A stretch of 64,000 bases of DNA, taken from positions 208,617-272,616 of the forward strand of contig JBBHKE010000190.1 in assembly GCA_037447655.1 (NCBI GenBank). Direction: 5' to 3'. A program made the position numbers and the translations under genes. This DNA is from Zygnema cylindricum (Eukaryota > Streptophyta > Zygnematophyceae > Zygnematales > Zygnemataceae). Positions 22,292 to 33,286 of this stretch are shown in pieces. The notes under the pieces were generated by a model that ran no database searches, was not told the DNA's origin, and saw only the letters and a program-made list of their open reading frames with translations. How positions within the stretch are numbered: position 1 is the first letter of the stretch; the number at the start of each line of letters is the position of its first letter.

Positions 22292-23582
22292 TGCCACACA
22301 GAATTCGCAGGTCCAAAGGAAGCTAATCTAGATAGTGCCGACTCCAAGTTAATATAAACCTAAATGATTGACCCCTTGACAATCAGAACCCCATTACAGC
22401 TTCACCCCTGTGAAGTAAGACTCTCTGTGTGCTCAGTTTCACTACAGAATGCAAAGTTAGAATATGAGTATAGGATAACATTCCCCACTTTGACTTTCCC
22501 TTAGAAATGCAGCCACCCAGGCAGGCAAAAAACTCTGACCGAATACACCCCTGTGTAGCCTGGACTCCCTTGAGTCCGCAGCAACAAGAATCACTGAATT
22601 TGGTCAACTGAATTGATAGTTATGGCTGGCCAAAGTTTGACATTTATACAAGGTGCTCTCTGGGAGAGGCAGCTACCTACCAAAAATATTCTAAGTTCTA
22701 AACCCCTCTCTAAACCCTCTAGTACTGAGGTACGGACCAATCACATTACTGTATAGTACATAAAGGTACAGATGCCGGTGTACCTTCTGTACGGACATCG
22801 TACGACATGGCTCAAAAGTCAACAATTGTCCTATCTGGATTCGCTCTTGTATTCTCCGGAATTCCTGCCTCCAAATCTTATCTCTCCACGTGGCGCCAGG
22901 TCATGCCGCGTCAGAAAACGGTACCGTACAAGAAAGTACTAGTGCCGGAGTACTTTCTGTACGTACATTGTACGATGTCGCCATAGTGCGACATTTGTCA
23001 CTTCCGGATTTGTTTTCTGCCGTTCCGTAAATTCCGTAATCCAGTACGTTGTTGCCACGTGTCATCCGGAGTGGCGGAGTCCGCAAACCGCCAAATTGTC
23101 CTTTCCTCGAGACCGGCGCTAACCACGGCCGTCCGATTCATATAGAGATTAAATACGAACCGTCGAAACAAATGTCCGTACTATTTGTTTCGTCCGGTAC
23201 TAATAGTACAACTGATTCTATGTTCGATAGACCGTAACCCAGTTAAATGGAATTCCCTACCTGTAATTATATATATATCTATCAAACCCTATATGTTCTA
23301 GTTCTGGTCCTAGACTAAATGGACAAAGCTAACTCCTATGGGACGATTCACCGACGGTTGGTACCAGGATCAATTTCTGGGTCCGTCAACTGCCTTTTTG
23401 GTAAACATACCTTTATTATCTATTCCTGTCTCTCTGGAGAGCCTAGGCAGCCATGGCTCTAGCTCCCTTTCCAGCCTTCAGTGACTACGACAAGTGTGGG
23501 GGCTTGGAGAAGGGAGTCAGGGGCAGACTGCCTCTACTCTTTTCTATCTAATAAAGACCTAGAAAATACCCAAATATCAACA
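22272..23582 (-). repeat. Array LTR2
   Basis: 1311 bp. Serves as 5' LTR of copy 1 and 3' LTR of copy 2. It shares marker variants with LTR3. Confidence 0.92.
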
Positions 23583-23617
23583 CTCCCCTTATTTTCTAGT
23601 CTACTTCCTTTCAACTA

Positions 23618-25300
23618 TTACAAACAAAAATAAACAAAACACTCCCTCCCCTTTTTCCTTTTTCTTTTCTTTTTCCTTTTATATAACTTATGAAATATGC
23701 TCTCGTATTTAAAACAATGCATTAGATGAAATGAAATAATAATTGCATCACACATTTCATTTAGCATCCCACTTATCATAAATCCGAGCGAAGATTTTAT
23801 CCACCTCATTTCTTTTCCATCCACACTTTCTAAATTTATTCCCAATAAATATTTATCCTCCCCTAAACCTTTCATTAAATATTCCTCTTCTTCCTTATCC
23901 TTTAAAACCCCTTCTAGTTTCACTTCTCCCCTTTCCTCGTAATCCGTTGAAGTCTCCCTTTCCGACCAGTTTTCTAATTCCAAACTACCTATAAAATTAT
24001 CCTCATTAATTTTATTTTTCCCGTTTTCACTTATTGATCCTAGTTCTGACTTTCTCATTTCTAAGTCATACACTTTACACTCCTCCACATCCTCAAGTAC
24101 CTCCTCTCTCTTTACTTACCTTATACCTCCAAAAGCACACTGTTGCCTTCGTGGAATTTCTGTGTACTTTTCTCTCTTCTCCATTCTACCGATGTGAAGA
24201 AGCTCCAAGATTTTTTCATCCTCTTTCTCCTCTTCCCCTTCTTCCTCTTCATTCACACTCCAACTTCTAAGTTCTTCCAAACGAGGACACTCCTCCATAT
24301 AGTGACCCGGTTTCCTACAAGCGAAGCAAACCCCCTTTTTCAAAGTTCCCCTTTCTTTTCCTCTCCCTCTCTTTCCACCGAAGTTCCGATAAGGTTTACC
24401 TTTGTCCTTCTTCCTTTCATCACGCTTCCGCTCGTCACCGCCGTTCCTCACATCACGCTTCCGCCAGTCACCACCAGTTGTAAATGCAGTCACCCTTTCA
24501 CTTCCCCTACGAAGCTCCAAAGTGCTTTCTCTCACAAGAATTATTCCCATGGTAATGCTCCAAGTCCACGAGGAGACATCCATTCCCTGCATACGGTAAA
24601 TGATGTCTTCGTACTCATATGGAAGCTTTATGATTAGTGTATTAATCTTTCTCTCCTCAGATTCTACATATCCCGTACTAGCAAGCTCAACATATAACCC
24701 AGCAATATCATTGCAAAACTCTATCATGCTACCGCCTTTATAAACATAGGCCTCTATCTCTTGTCTTACTAACTGCTGCCTCTGTATAGTCTCACTCTTA
24801 TAAATCTGAATTAGTGTGTCCCAAATTTCCGACGACTTGGTTAGATTTAAAAGAGTGATAGCTATAGACTTAGACACATATCTAAGTATGAGATGTTTTG
24901 CTATAGTGTTTTTATATTCCCAAATTTTTCTATCATTTTCTTCAGTTTTTGGTTCAGTTATAACCCCCACAAGTGGAACCGTAGGCGAGAGCCTAGCTCC
25001 CCTCACCATAGGTGTCCCTTTATCCTTCTCCCCTATTTCCCCTTCCACGGTAATGATCTTCCCTTCCCCTTCCGTTGCACCTGAACTCCGGTTGGTTTTC
25101 TGGGCAGCCCCAGATGATTCTCCATAGTGATCTCTTCCAAAGCCCGGTGGCGGACACCTCACTTGTCCCGAAACAATTCCCCACAAGTGCTTTTCGAAAA
25201 GTAATCCCTCCATCGTAAACTCCCAATAAGTGAAGTCTGTTCCATCAAACATAGGCACCCTAGATGGTGGGCCCATAACCTGAAATTCTATGGGCTCCAT
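23618..25300 (-). pseudogene. Gag-like polyprotein, copy 2, broken by a stop
   Basis: Collinear with copy 1 but with one nonsense change near 24114: the Glu codon after FGGIR is TAA (GAA in copies 1 and 3). The zinc knuckle stays in the first part (25300-24116, about 394 residues); the pol-derived tail (24088-23618) is cut off. The same base change makes an AGGTAAGT string that resembles a splice donor, which may be chance. A truncated Gag with the knuckle could still be made. Confidence 0.85.
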
Positions 25301-26591
25301 TGCCACACAGAATTCGCAGGTCCAAAGGAAGCTAATCTAGATAGTGCCGACTCCAAGTTAATATAAACCTAAATGATTGACCCCTTGACAATCAGAACCC
25401 CATTACAGCTTCACCCCTGTGAAGTAAGACTCTCTGTGTGCTCAGTTTCACTACAGAATGCAAAGTTAGAATATGAGTATAGGATAACATTCCCCACTTT
25501 GACTTTCCCTTAGAAATGCAGCCACCCAGGCAGGCAAAAAACTCTGACCGACTACACCCCTGTGTAGCCTGGACTCCCTTGAGTCCGCAGCAACAAGAAT
25601 CACTGAATTTGGTCAACTGAATTGATAGTTATGGCTGGCCAAAGTTTGACATTTATACAAGGTGCTCTCTGGGAGAGGCAGCTACCTACCAAAAATATTC
25701 TAAGTTCTAAACCCCTCTCTAAACCCTCTAGTACTGAGGTACGGACCAATCACATTACTGTATAGTACATAAAGGTACAGATGCCGGTGTACCTTCTGTA
25801 CGGACATCGTACGACATGGCTCAAAAGTCAACAATTGTCCTATCTGGATTCGCTCTTGTATTCTCCGGAATTCCTGCCTCCAAATCTTATCTCTCCACGT
25901 GGCGCCAGGTCATGCCGCGTCAGAAAACGGTACCGTACAAGAAAGTACTAGTGCCGGAGTACTTTCTGTACGTACATTGTACGATGTCGCCATAGTGCGA
26001 CATTTGTCACTTCCGGATTTGTTTTCTGCCGTTCCGTAAATTCCGTAATCCAGTACGTTGTTGCCACGTGTCATCCGGAGTGGCGGAGTCCGCAAACCGC
26101 CAAATTGTCCTTTCCTCGAGACCGGCGCTAACCACGGCCGTCCGATTCATATAGAGATTAAATACGAACCGTCGAAACAAATGTCCGTACTATTTGTTTC
26201 GTCCGGTACTAATAGTACAACTGATTCTATGTTCGATAGACCGTAACCCAGTTAAATGGAATTCCCTACCTGTAATTATATAAATATCTATCAAACCCTA
26301 TATGTTCTAGTTCTGGTCCTAGACTAAATGGACAAAGCTAACTCCTATGGGACGATTCACCGACGGTTGGTACCAGGATCAATTTCTGGGTCCGTCAACT
26401 GCCTTTTTGGTAAACATACCTTTATTATCTATTCCTGTCTCACTGGAGAGCCTAGGCAGCCATGGCTCTAGCTCCCTTTCCAGCCTTCAGTGACTACGAC
26501 AAGTGTGGGGGCTTGGAGAAGGGAGTCAGGGGCAATCTGCCTCTACTCTTTTCTATCTAATAAAGACCTAGAAAATACCCAAATATCAACA
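25281..26591 (-). repeat. Array LTR3
   Basis: 1311 bp, 5' LTR of copy 2 and 3' LTR of copy 3, closest to LTR2 by shared variants. Confidence 0.92.
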
Positions 26592-26626
26592 CTCCCCTTA
26601 TTTTCTAGTCTACTTCCTTTCAACTA

Positions 26627-28309
26627 TTACAAACAAAAATAAACAAAACACTCCCTCCCCTTTTTCCTTTTTCTTTTCTTTTTCCTTTTATATAACTTAT
26701 GAAATATGCTCTCATATTTAAAACAATGCATTAGATGAAATGAAATAATAATTGCATCACACATTTCATTTAGCATGCCACTTATCATAAATCCGAGCGA
26801 AGATTTTATCCACCTCATTTCTTTTCCATCCACACTTTCTAAATTTATTCCCAATAAATATTTATCCTCCCCTAAACCTTTCATTAAATATTCCTCTTCT
26901 TCCTTATCCTTTAAAACCCCTTCTAGTTTCACTTCTCCCCTTTCCTCGTAATCCGTTGAAGTCTCCCTTTCCGACCAGTTTTCTAATTCCAAACTACCTA
27001 TAAAATTATCCTCATTAATTTTATTTTTCCCGTTTTCACTTATTGATCCTAGTTCTGACTTTCTCATTTCTAAGTCATACACTTTACACTCCTCCACATC
27101 CTCAAGTACCTCCTCTCTCTTTACTTCCCTTATACCTCCAAAAGCACACTGTTGCCTTCGTGGAATTTCTGTGTACTTTTCTCTCTTCTCCATTCTACCG
27201 ATGTGAAGAAGCTCCAAGATTTTTTCATCCTCTTTCTCCTCTTCCCCTTCTTCCTCTTCATTCACACTCCAACTTCTAAGTTCTTCCAAACGAGGACACT
27301 CCTCCATATAGTGACCCGGTTTCCTACAAGCGAAGCAAACCCCCTTTTTCAAAGTTCCCCTTTCTTTTCCTCTCCCTCTCTTTCCACCGAAGTTCCGATA
27401 AGGTTTACCTTTGTCCTTCTTCCTTTCATCACGCTTCCGCTCGTCACCGCCGTTCCTCACATCACGCTTCCGCCAGTCACCACCAGTTGTAAATGCAGTC
27501 ACCCTTTCACTTCCCCTACGAAGCTCCAAAGTGCTTTCTCTCACAAGAATTATTCCCATGGTAATGCTCCAAGTCCACGAGGAGACATCCATTCCCTGCA
27601 TACGGTAAATGATGTCTTCGTACTCATATGGAAGCTTTATGATTAGTGTATTAATCTTTCTCTCCTCAGATTCTACATATCCCGTACTAGCAAGCTCAAC
27701 ATATAACCCAGCAATATCATTGCAAAACTCTATCATGCTACCGCCTTTATAAACATAGGCCTCTATCTCTTGTCTTACTAACTGCTGCCTCTGTATAGTC
27801 TCACTCTTATAAATCTGAATTAGTGTGTCCCGAATTTCCGACGACTTGGTTAGATTTAAAAGAGTGATAGCTATAGACTTAGACACATATCTAAGTATAA
27901 GATGTTTTGCTATAGTGTTTTTATATTCCCAAATTTTTCTATCATTTTCTTCAGTTTTTGGTTTAGTTATAACCCCCACAAGTGGAACCGTAGGCGAGAG
28001 CCTAGCTCCCCTCACCATAGGTGTCCCTTTATCCTTCTCCCCTATTTCCCCTTCCACGGTAATGATCTTCCCTTCCCCTTCCGTTGCACCTGAACTCCGG
28101 TTGGTTTTCTGGGCAGCCCCAGATGATTCTCCATAGTGATCTCCTCCAAAGCCCGGTGGCGGACACCTCACTTGTCCCGAAACAATTCCCCACAAGTGCT
28201 TTTCGAAAAGTAATCCCTCCATCGTAAACTCCCAATAAGTGAAGTCTGTTCCATCAAACATAGGCACCCTAGATGGTGGGCCCATAACCTGAAATTCTAT
28301 GGGCTCCAT
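26627..28309 (-). CDS. Gag-like polyprotein with pol remnants, copy 3
   Basis: 560 residues, intact. The ATG at 28309 lies in LTR4 and the frame crosses the primer site as in copy 1. It differs from copy 1 by about four residues (for example ITKPKT for ITEPKT, EIRDT for EIWDT, FTTGG for FTAGG, LLHIG for LLYIG). Domains are the same: UBN2-type gag, CCHC knuckle, acidic stretch, integrase-like and RT-like scraps, and a very basic C-terminus (YKRKKKRKRKKGRE). That two of three copies stay open argues for recent amplification or for selection on Gag. Confidence 0.85.
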   Translation of the reverse strand: MEPIEFQVMGPPSRVPMFDGTDFTYWEFTMEGLLFEKHLWGIVSGQVRCPPPGFGGDHYGESSGAAQKTNRSSGATEGEGKIITVEGEIGEKDKGTPMVRGARLSPTVPLVGVITKPKTEENDRKIWEYKNTIAKHLILRYVSKSIAITLLNLTKSSEIRDTLIQIYKSETIQRQQLVRQEIEAYVYKGGSMIEFCNDIAGLYVELASTGYVESEERKINTLIIKLPYEYEDIIYRMQGMDVSSWTWSITMGIILVRESTLELRRGSERVTAFTTGGDWRKRDVRNGGDERKRDERKKDKGKPYRNFGGKRGRGKERGTLKKGVCFACRKPGHYMEECPRLEELRSWSVNEEEEGEEEKEDEKILELLHIGRMEKREKYTEIPRRQQCAFGGIREVKREEVLEDVEECKVYDLEMRKSELGSISENGKNKINEDNFIGSLELENWSERETSTDYEERGEVKLEGVLKDKEEEEYLMKGLGEDKYLLGINLESVDGKEMRWIKSSLGFMISGMLNEMCDAIIISFHLMHCFKYESIFHKLYKRKKKRKRKKGRECFVYFCL

Positions 28310-29350
28310 TGCCACACAGAATTCGCAGGTCCAAAGGAAGCTAATCTAGATAGTGCCGACTCCAAGTTAATATAAACCTAAATGATTGACCCCTTGACAA
28401 TCAGAACCCCATTACAGCTTCACCCCTGTGAAGTAAGACTCTCTGTGTGCTCAGTTTCACTACAGAATGCAAAGTTAGAATATGAGTATAGGATAACATT
28501 CCCCACTTTGACTTTCCCTTAGAAATGCAGCCACCCAGGCAGGCAAAAAACTCTGACCGACTACACCCCTGTGTAGCCTGGACTCCCCTGAGTCCGCAGC
28601 AACAAGAATCACTGAATTTGGTCAACTGAATTGATAGTTATGGCTGGCCAAAGTTTGACATTTATACAAGGTGCTCTCTGGGAGAGGCAGCTACCTACCA
28701 AAAATATTCTAAGTTCTAAACCCCTCTCTAAACCCTCTAGTACTGAGGTACGGACCAATCACATTACTGTATAGTACATAAAGGTACAGATGCCGGTGTA
28801 CCTTCTGTACGGACATCGTACGACATGGCTCAAAAGTCAACAATTGTCCTATCTGGATTCGCTCTTGTATTCTCCGGAATTCCTGCCTCCAAATCTTATC
28901 TCTCCACGTGGCGCCAGGTCATGCCGCGTCATAAAACGGTACCGTACAAGAAAGTACTAGTGCCGGAGTACTTTCTGTACGTACATTGTACGATGTCGCC
29001 ATAGTGCGACATTTGTCACTTCCGGATTTGTTTTCTGCCGTTCCGTAAATTCCGTAATCCAGTACGTTGTTGCCACGTGTCATCCGGAGTGGCGGAGTCC
29101 GCAAACCGCCAAATTGTCCTTTCCTCGAGACCGGCGCTAACCACGGCCGTCCGATTCATATAGAGATTAAATACGAACCGTCGAAACAAATGTCCGTACT
29201 ATTTGTTTCGTCCGGTACTAATAGTACAACTGATTCTATGTTCTATAGACCGTAACCCAGTTAAATGGAATTCCCTACCTGTAATTATATAAATATCTAT
29301 CAAACCCTATATGTTCTAGTTCTGGTCCTAGACTAAATGGACAAAGCTAA

Positions 29351-30725
29351 TGTTGTTCTTTGGTCTAAAATAGACCGCAGAAGCGACCCAAACTATCATG
29401 CAAAAAGCTAAGCCAAAAATAGGTCGACGAACAATCATTTGAAATGCATCCTCCATTTAACATACAACAACATTTAGGGTTTCATGGAATAATCAACATA
29501 AATAAACCCTATGACAACATCTAAGGTTTGATGGAATAATCGACATAAACAAACCCTAGGACAAATGCATAAACAATGCATATCAAACATATATAAAAAC
29601 ATAAATAAATAATAACACACAAATGCATCACACATAAACAAGAGTATTATCAAAGTATAATCATTATATCATTCAAAGTGCATGACCTAATCGGCAACCC
29701 TAAAATACTACATCTTCGGTCCCCACTTTACTAACCAGCATTGATGATTAAATTCCTAACAAAGCTCATTCCTATATATACACTTGTGAGCTGTCAATGA
29801 ATGACTAAGTGTCAAAATTACCAAAGTAAATTACATAACTGTCACTAAATCAAACTAATCGTAAGCGTACACCTGAGAGTCAAGCAATCGTAAGCGTACA
29901 CTTGTCTACAAGTATGATATTGTACACACACAAATTAAACTATCAAAACCCTAATTGATCACTTAAATATAAACATCATAATCAACGCTAATTTATAATA
30001 ACGCAAAAGACAAAACAATGTTACTCCAAATATTTACACCGACGCATCCACATATCCGCGTCATAAGTGACAACTTGCTTAGTCACTCGTAGATAAATCC
30101 ACATAGTGAACCGACATCGTATATGTACGGTCCACCTAATTAACACGTCATCAAACAATATGATCCCTTGGAAATATCGGCGGACGCCATCCGCCTTTCA
30201 CGTGTACCACGAATCACTTGTCAAACAATCCGGAACGTCCAAAAATAAATATCGTGTGATTGACGCGATTTCGCGTCACCACTACATAAAAATCTCGGCG
30301 GCCTATATCCGCCGTCCGTCGCTCTTAATCGGCACCTTTGATGTCGCGCCGCGTGGTCATAAAAATCCACTTGTCGAAACCTCGTACAATCGAAATCATT
30401 TTCGTACCGCAAGCGCGTCCCTTGTAATAAATGCGCTTGTCGCATTTTGTTTCGTACGCCATGCGTACATTTTCACACTTCGAAAATTTCAAATCGGATC
30501 GCTTCGCGATCCGCCGTCCATTTACATTGCGCATTCCGCGCCACTCAATTAGTCCTTCACGTACATTTAATTTTCTTCGTACATTTACTCCCCCAATCCG
30601 CAAATCAATTCGAACCTCCACACTACATCGCGTAAATGCGCACGCACGCGAACACGCGCACGCACGAAACGCTCCGTACGCACGAAACGCTGTGTACGCA
30701 CGAAACTAAGTTTTCAAAAACAACA
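29351..30725 (-). repeat. 3' LTR of the young non-coding element
   Basis: 1375 bp, TGTTGTTCTTTGG to AAAAACAACA on the plus strand. Contains a 45-bp direct repeat (around TTCATGGAATAATCAACATA and TTGATGGAATAATCGACATA), two AATCGTAAGCGTACAC motifs, a TATATATAGG box on the minus strand near 29772, the palindrome GGATCGCTTCGCGATCC, and terminal ACGCACGAAACGCT repeats. Confidence 0.93.
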
Positions 30726-31651
30726 CTCCCCCGAAAAATTAGTCTCGTGCATCCATGGCGCCACGTCATAAGCTGTCACCAATGTTACCTGCTGTCACAC
30801 CTGCTTTCAACTGCCTTCTCCATCTTAATCCTCCAAATGCCTCCGCCAGAATTTTCTCACTTGTTCCACCATCGCTTCCGCTAACTCCACATACCATCCA
30901 AATTTCATAATACATAATATATATATTTTCATTTTCTTTTCTCTTTTCTCAACAATATCTAAATCCGAAAATTTCCCATAAAAATACATAAATAATAAAC
31001 TATTTTCCGAAAATCAATTCTACCAATAATAAATAAAATTCCAACAAAAATTACCACATTTTCCTCTAACTACCATAACAATTTCCAAAAAATAAAACTT
31101 TCCAAATTTTCTAAATTTCGCGACCCGCGTACTTAATCCCACAAAATAAAACATTAAAAATAAAAGTAAATAAAATCTACATTCTCTATCCCAATTTTAA
31201 GCTCCAATAATGTTACATTTCCCAAAACTACCAACAATCCGAAAAATAAAATCTCATAACATCCCATAATTATAGATCCACAAATTCGGATCTTTCACCA
31301 AATGCCACAACTCCACCTTTCGGATCTCTCCACTAAATGTCAAATCTCCACATTTCGAAATGCTTCATTAAAAATAAACATTTATTTTCCAAAACTAAAA
31401 TATTGATTCTCAAAATAAATCATTTTCATTGAGGGTAGACATTTCGACACTGTCACTAAGTTAACCCTTGGGGCGATGCAAGATTAAACTCGGCACATAC
31501 CAACACTATGATAAGGCCGATCTCATGGGTACACAGACACCATTACTGCAATACAACCAGCAAGGACAATATTAACCCGCTACAATGCATGTGACACAAA
31601 CCTATCTCGACTTAACGTAACATATGATAGATGGGGTGTGGGCCCATAACC
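30726..31651 (-). other. Non-coding internal region of the young element
   Basis: 926 bp, AT-rich, no domain on either strand. Starts (element sense) with the half-tRNA primer site at 31651-31638 and ends with the polypurine tract at 30738-30726. Likely holds the RNA packaging signal used with a helper's Gag. Confidence 0.75.
31638..31651 (-). promoter_or_regulatory. Primer-binding site of the young element, half tRNA-iMet
   Basis: GTGGGCCCATAACC on the plus strand, 14 bases shared with the copia-1, copia-2 and array sites, although the flanking sequence is unrelated. Here it is not part of a gag frame. Confidence 0.8.
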
Positions 31652-33026
31652 TGTTGTTCTTTGGTCTAAAATAGACCGCAGAAGCGACCCAAACTATCAT
31701 GCAAAAAGCTAAGCCAAAAATAGGTCGACGAACAATCATTTGAAATGCATCCTCCATTTAACATACAACAACATTTAGGGTTTCATGGAATAATCAACAT
31801 AAATAAACCCTATGACAACATCTAAGGTTTGATGGAATAATCGACATAAACAAACCCTAGGACAAATGCATAAACAATGCATATCAAACATATATAAAAA
31901 CATAAATAAATAATAACACACAAATGCATCACACATAAACAAGAGTATTATCAAAGTATAATCATTATATCATTCAAAGTGCATGACCTAATCGGCAACC
32001 CTAAAATACTACATCTTCGGTCCCCACTTTACTAACCAGCATTGATGATTAAATTCCTAACAAAGCTCATTCCTATATATACACTTGTGAGCTGTCAATG
32101 AATGACTAAGTGTCAAAATTACCAAAGTAAATTACATAACTGTCACTAAATCAAACTAATCGTAAGCGTACACCTGAGAGTCAAGCAATCGTAAGCGTAC
32201 ACTTGTCTACAAGTATGATATTGTACACACACAAATTAAACTATCAAAACCCTAATTGATCACTTAAATATAAACATCATAATCAACGCTAATTTATAAT
32301 AACGCAAAAGACAAAACAATGTTACTCCAAATATTTACACCGACGCATCCACATATCCGCGTCATAAGTGACAACTTGCTTAGTCACTCGTAGATAAATC
32401 CACATAGTGAACCGACATCGTATATGTACGGTCCACCTAATTAACACGTCATCAAACAATATGATCCCTTGGAAATATCGGCGGACGCCATCCGCCTTTC
32501 ACGTGTACCACGAATCACTTGTCAAACAATCCGGAACGTCCAAAAATAAATATCGTGTGATTGACGCGATTTCGCGTCACCACTACATAAAAATCTCGGC
32601 GGCCTATATCCGCCGTCCGTCGCTCTTAATCGGCACCTTTGATGTCGCGCCGCGTGGTCATAAAAATCCACTTGTCGAAACCTCGTACAATCGAAATCAT
32701 TTTCGTACCGCAAGCGCGTCCCTTGTAATAAATGCGCTTGTCGCATTTTGTTTCGTACGCCATGCGTACATTTTCACACTTCGAAAATTTCAAATCGGAT
32801 CGCTTCGCGATCCGCCGTCCATTTACATTGCGCATTCCGCGCCACTCAATTAGTCCTTCACGTACATTTAATTTTCTTCGTACATTTACTCCCCCAATCC
32901 GCAAATCAATTCGAACCTCCACACTACATCGCGTAAATGCGCACGCACGCGAACACGCGCACGCACGAAACGCTCCGTACGCACGAAACGCTGTGTACGC
33001 ACGAAACTAAGTTTTCAAAAACAACA
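31652..33026 (-). repeat. 5' LTR of the young non-coding element
   Basis: 1375 bp, same sequence as 29351-30725 as far as I can see. It is followed by the GCTAA duplication and the rest of array LTR4. Confidence 0.93.
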
Positions 33027-33286
33027 GCTAACTCCTATGGGACAATTCACCGACGGTTGGTACCAGGATCAATTTCTGGGTCCGTCAACTGCCTTTTTGG
33101 TAAACATACCTTTATTATCTATTCCTGTCTCTCTGGAGAGCCTAGGCAGCCATGGCTCTAGCTCCCTTTCCAGCCTTCAGTGACTACGACAAGTGTGGGG
33201 GCTTGGAGAAGGGAGTCAGGGGCAGACTGCCTCTACTCTTTTCTATCTAATAAAGACCTAGAAAATACCCAAATATCAACATGAGC

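Larger units (their letters stand above)
29351..33026 (-). mobile_element. Young non-coding LTR retrotransposon with 1375-bp LTRs
   Basis: 3' LTR 29351-30725, internal 30726-31651 (926 bp), 5' LTR 31652-33026. It is flanked by the duplication GCTAA (29346-29350 and 33027-33031). I see no difference between the two LTRs by eye and both are 1375 bp, so insertion was recent. The polypurine tract (minus TTTTTCGGGGGAG) and the primer site (minus GGTTATGGGCCCAC) are in place. The internal region has no credible ORF: the frame from the primer-site ATG stops within about 10 codons. It must borrow Gag and Pol. It belongs with the LTRs at 5573 and 13588. Confidence 0.92.
19263..33281 (-). mobile_element. 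Tandem array of a gag-only (TR-GAG-like) copia element
   Basis: Four LTRs (1311 bp each) alternate with three internal regions (1698 bp each), giving a strict 3009-bp period: LTRs start at 19263, 22272, 25281 and 28290. Each internal region encodes one Gag-like ORF on the minus strand, has a polypurine tract next to the left LTR and the half-tRNA primer site next to the right LTR. Copies differ by few substitutions. LTR2 and LTR3 share variants that LTR1 and LTR4 lack (CTCCCTTGAG against CTCCCCT, TTCGATAG against TTCTATAG). Copy 2 and 3 genes share two residues against copy 1. This fits duplication by unequal crossing over. LTR4 is split by a 3.7-kb nested element. Confidence 0.92.
28290..33281 (-). 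repeat. Array LTR4, split by a nested element
   Basis: The LTR runs 28290-29350, is interrupted by the nested element and its duplicated GCTAA, and resumes 33032-33281. The two parts sum to 1311 bp, the same as LTRs 1-3. It ends CAACA followed by the TGAGC target duplication and copia-2 codons. Confidence 0.92.

Noticed and set aside
30106-30709. Overlapping frames of 74-148 codons repeated at 30106 and 32407
   Set aside because: Duplicate sequence of the two 1375-bp LTRs; open frames on both strands reflect CG-rich palindromic sequence, not coding.
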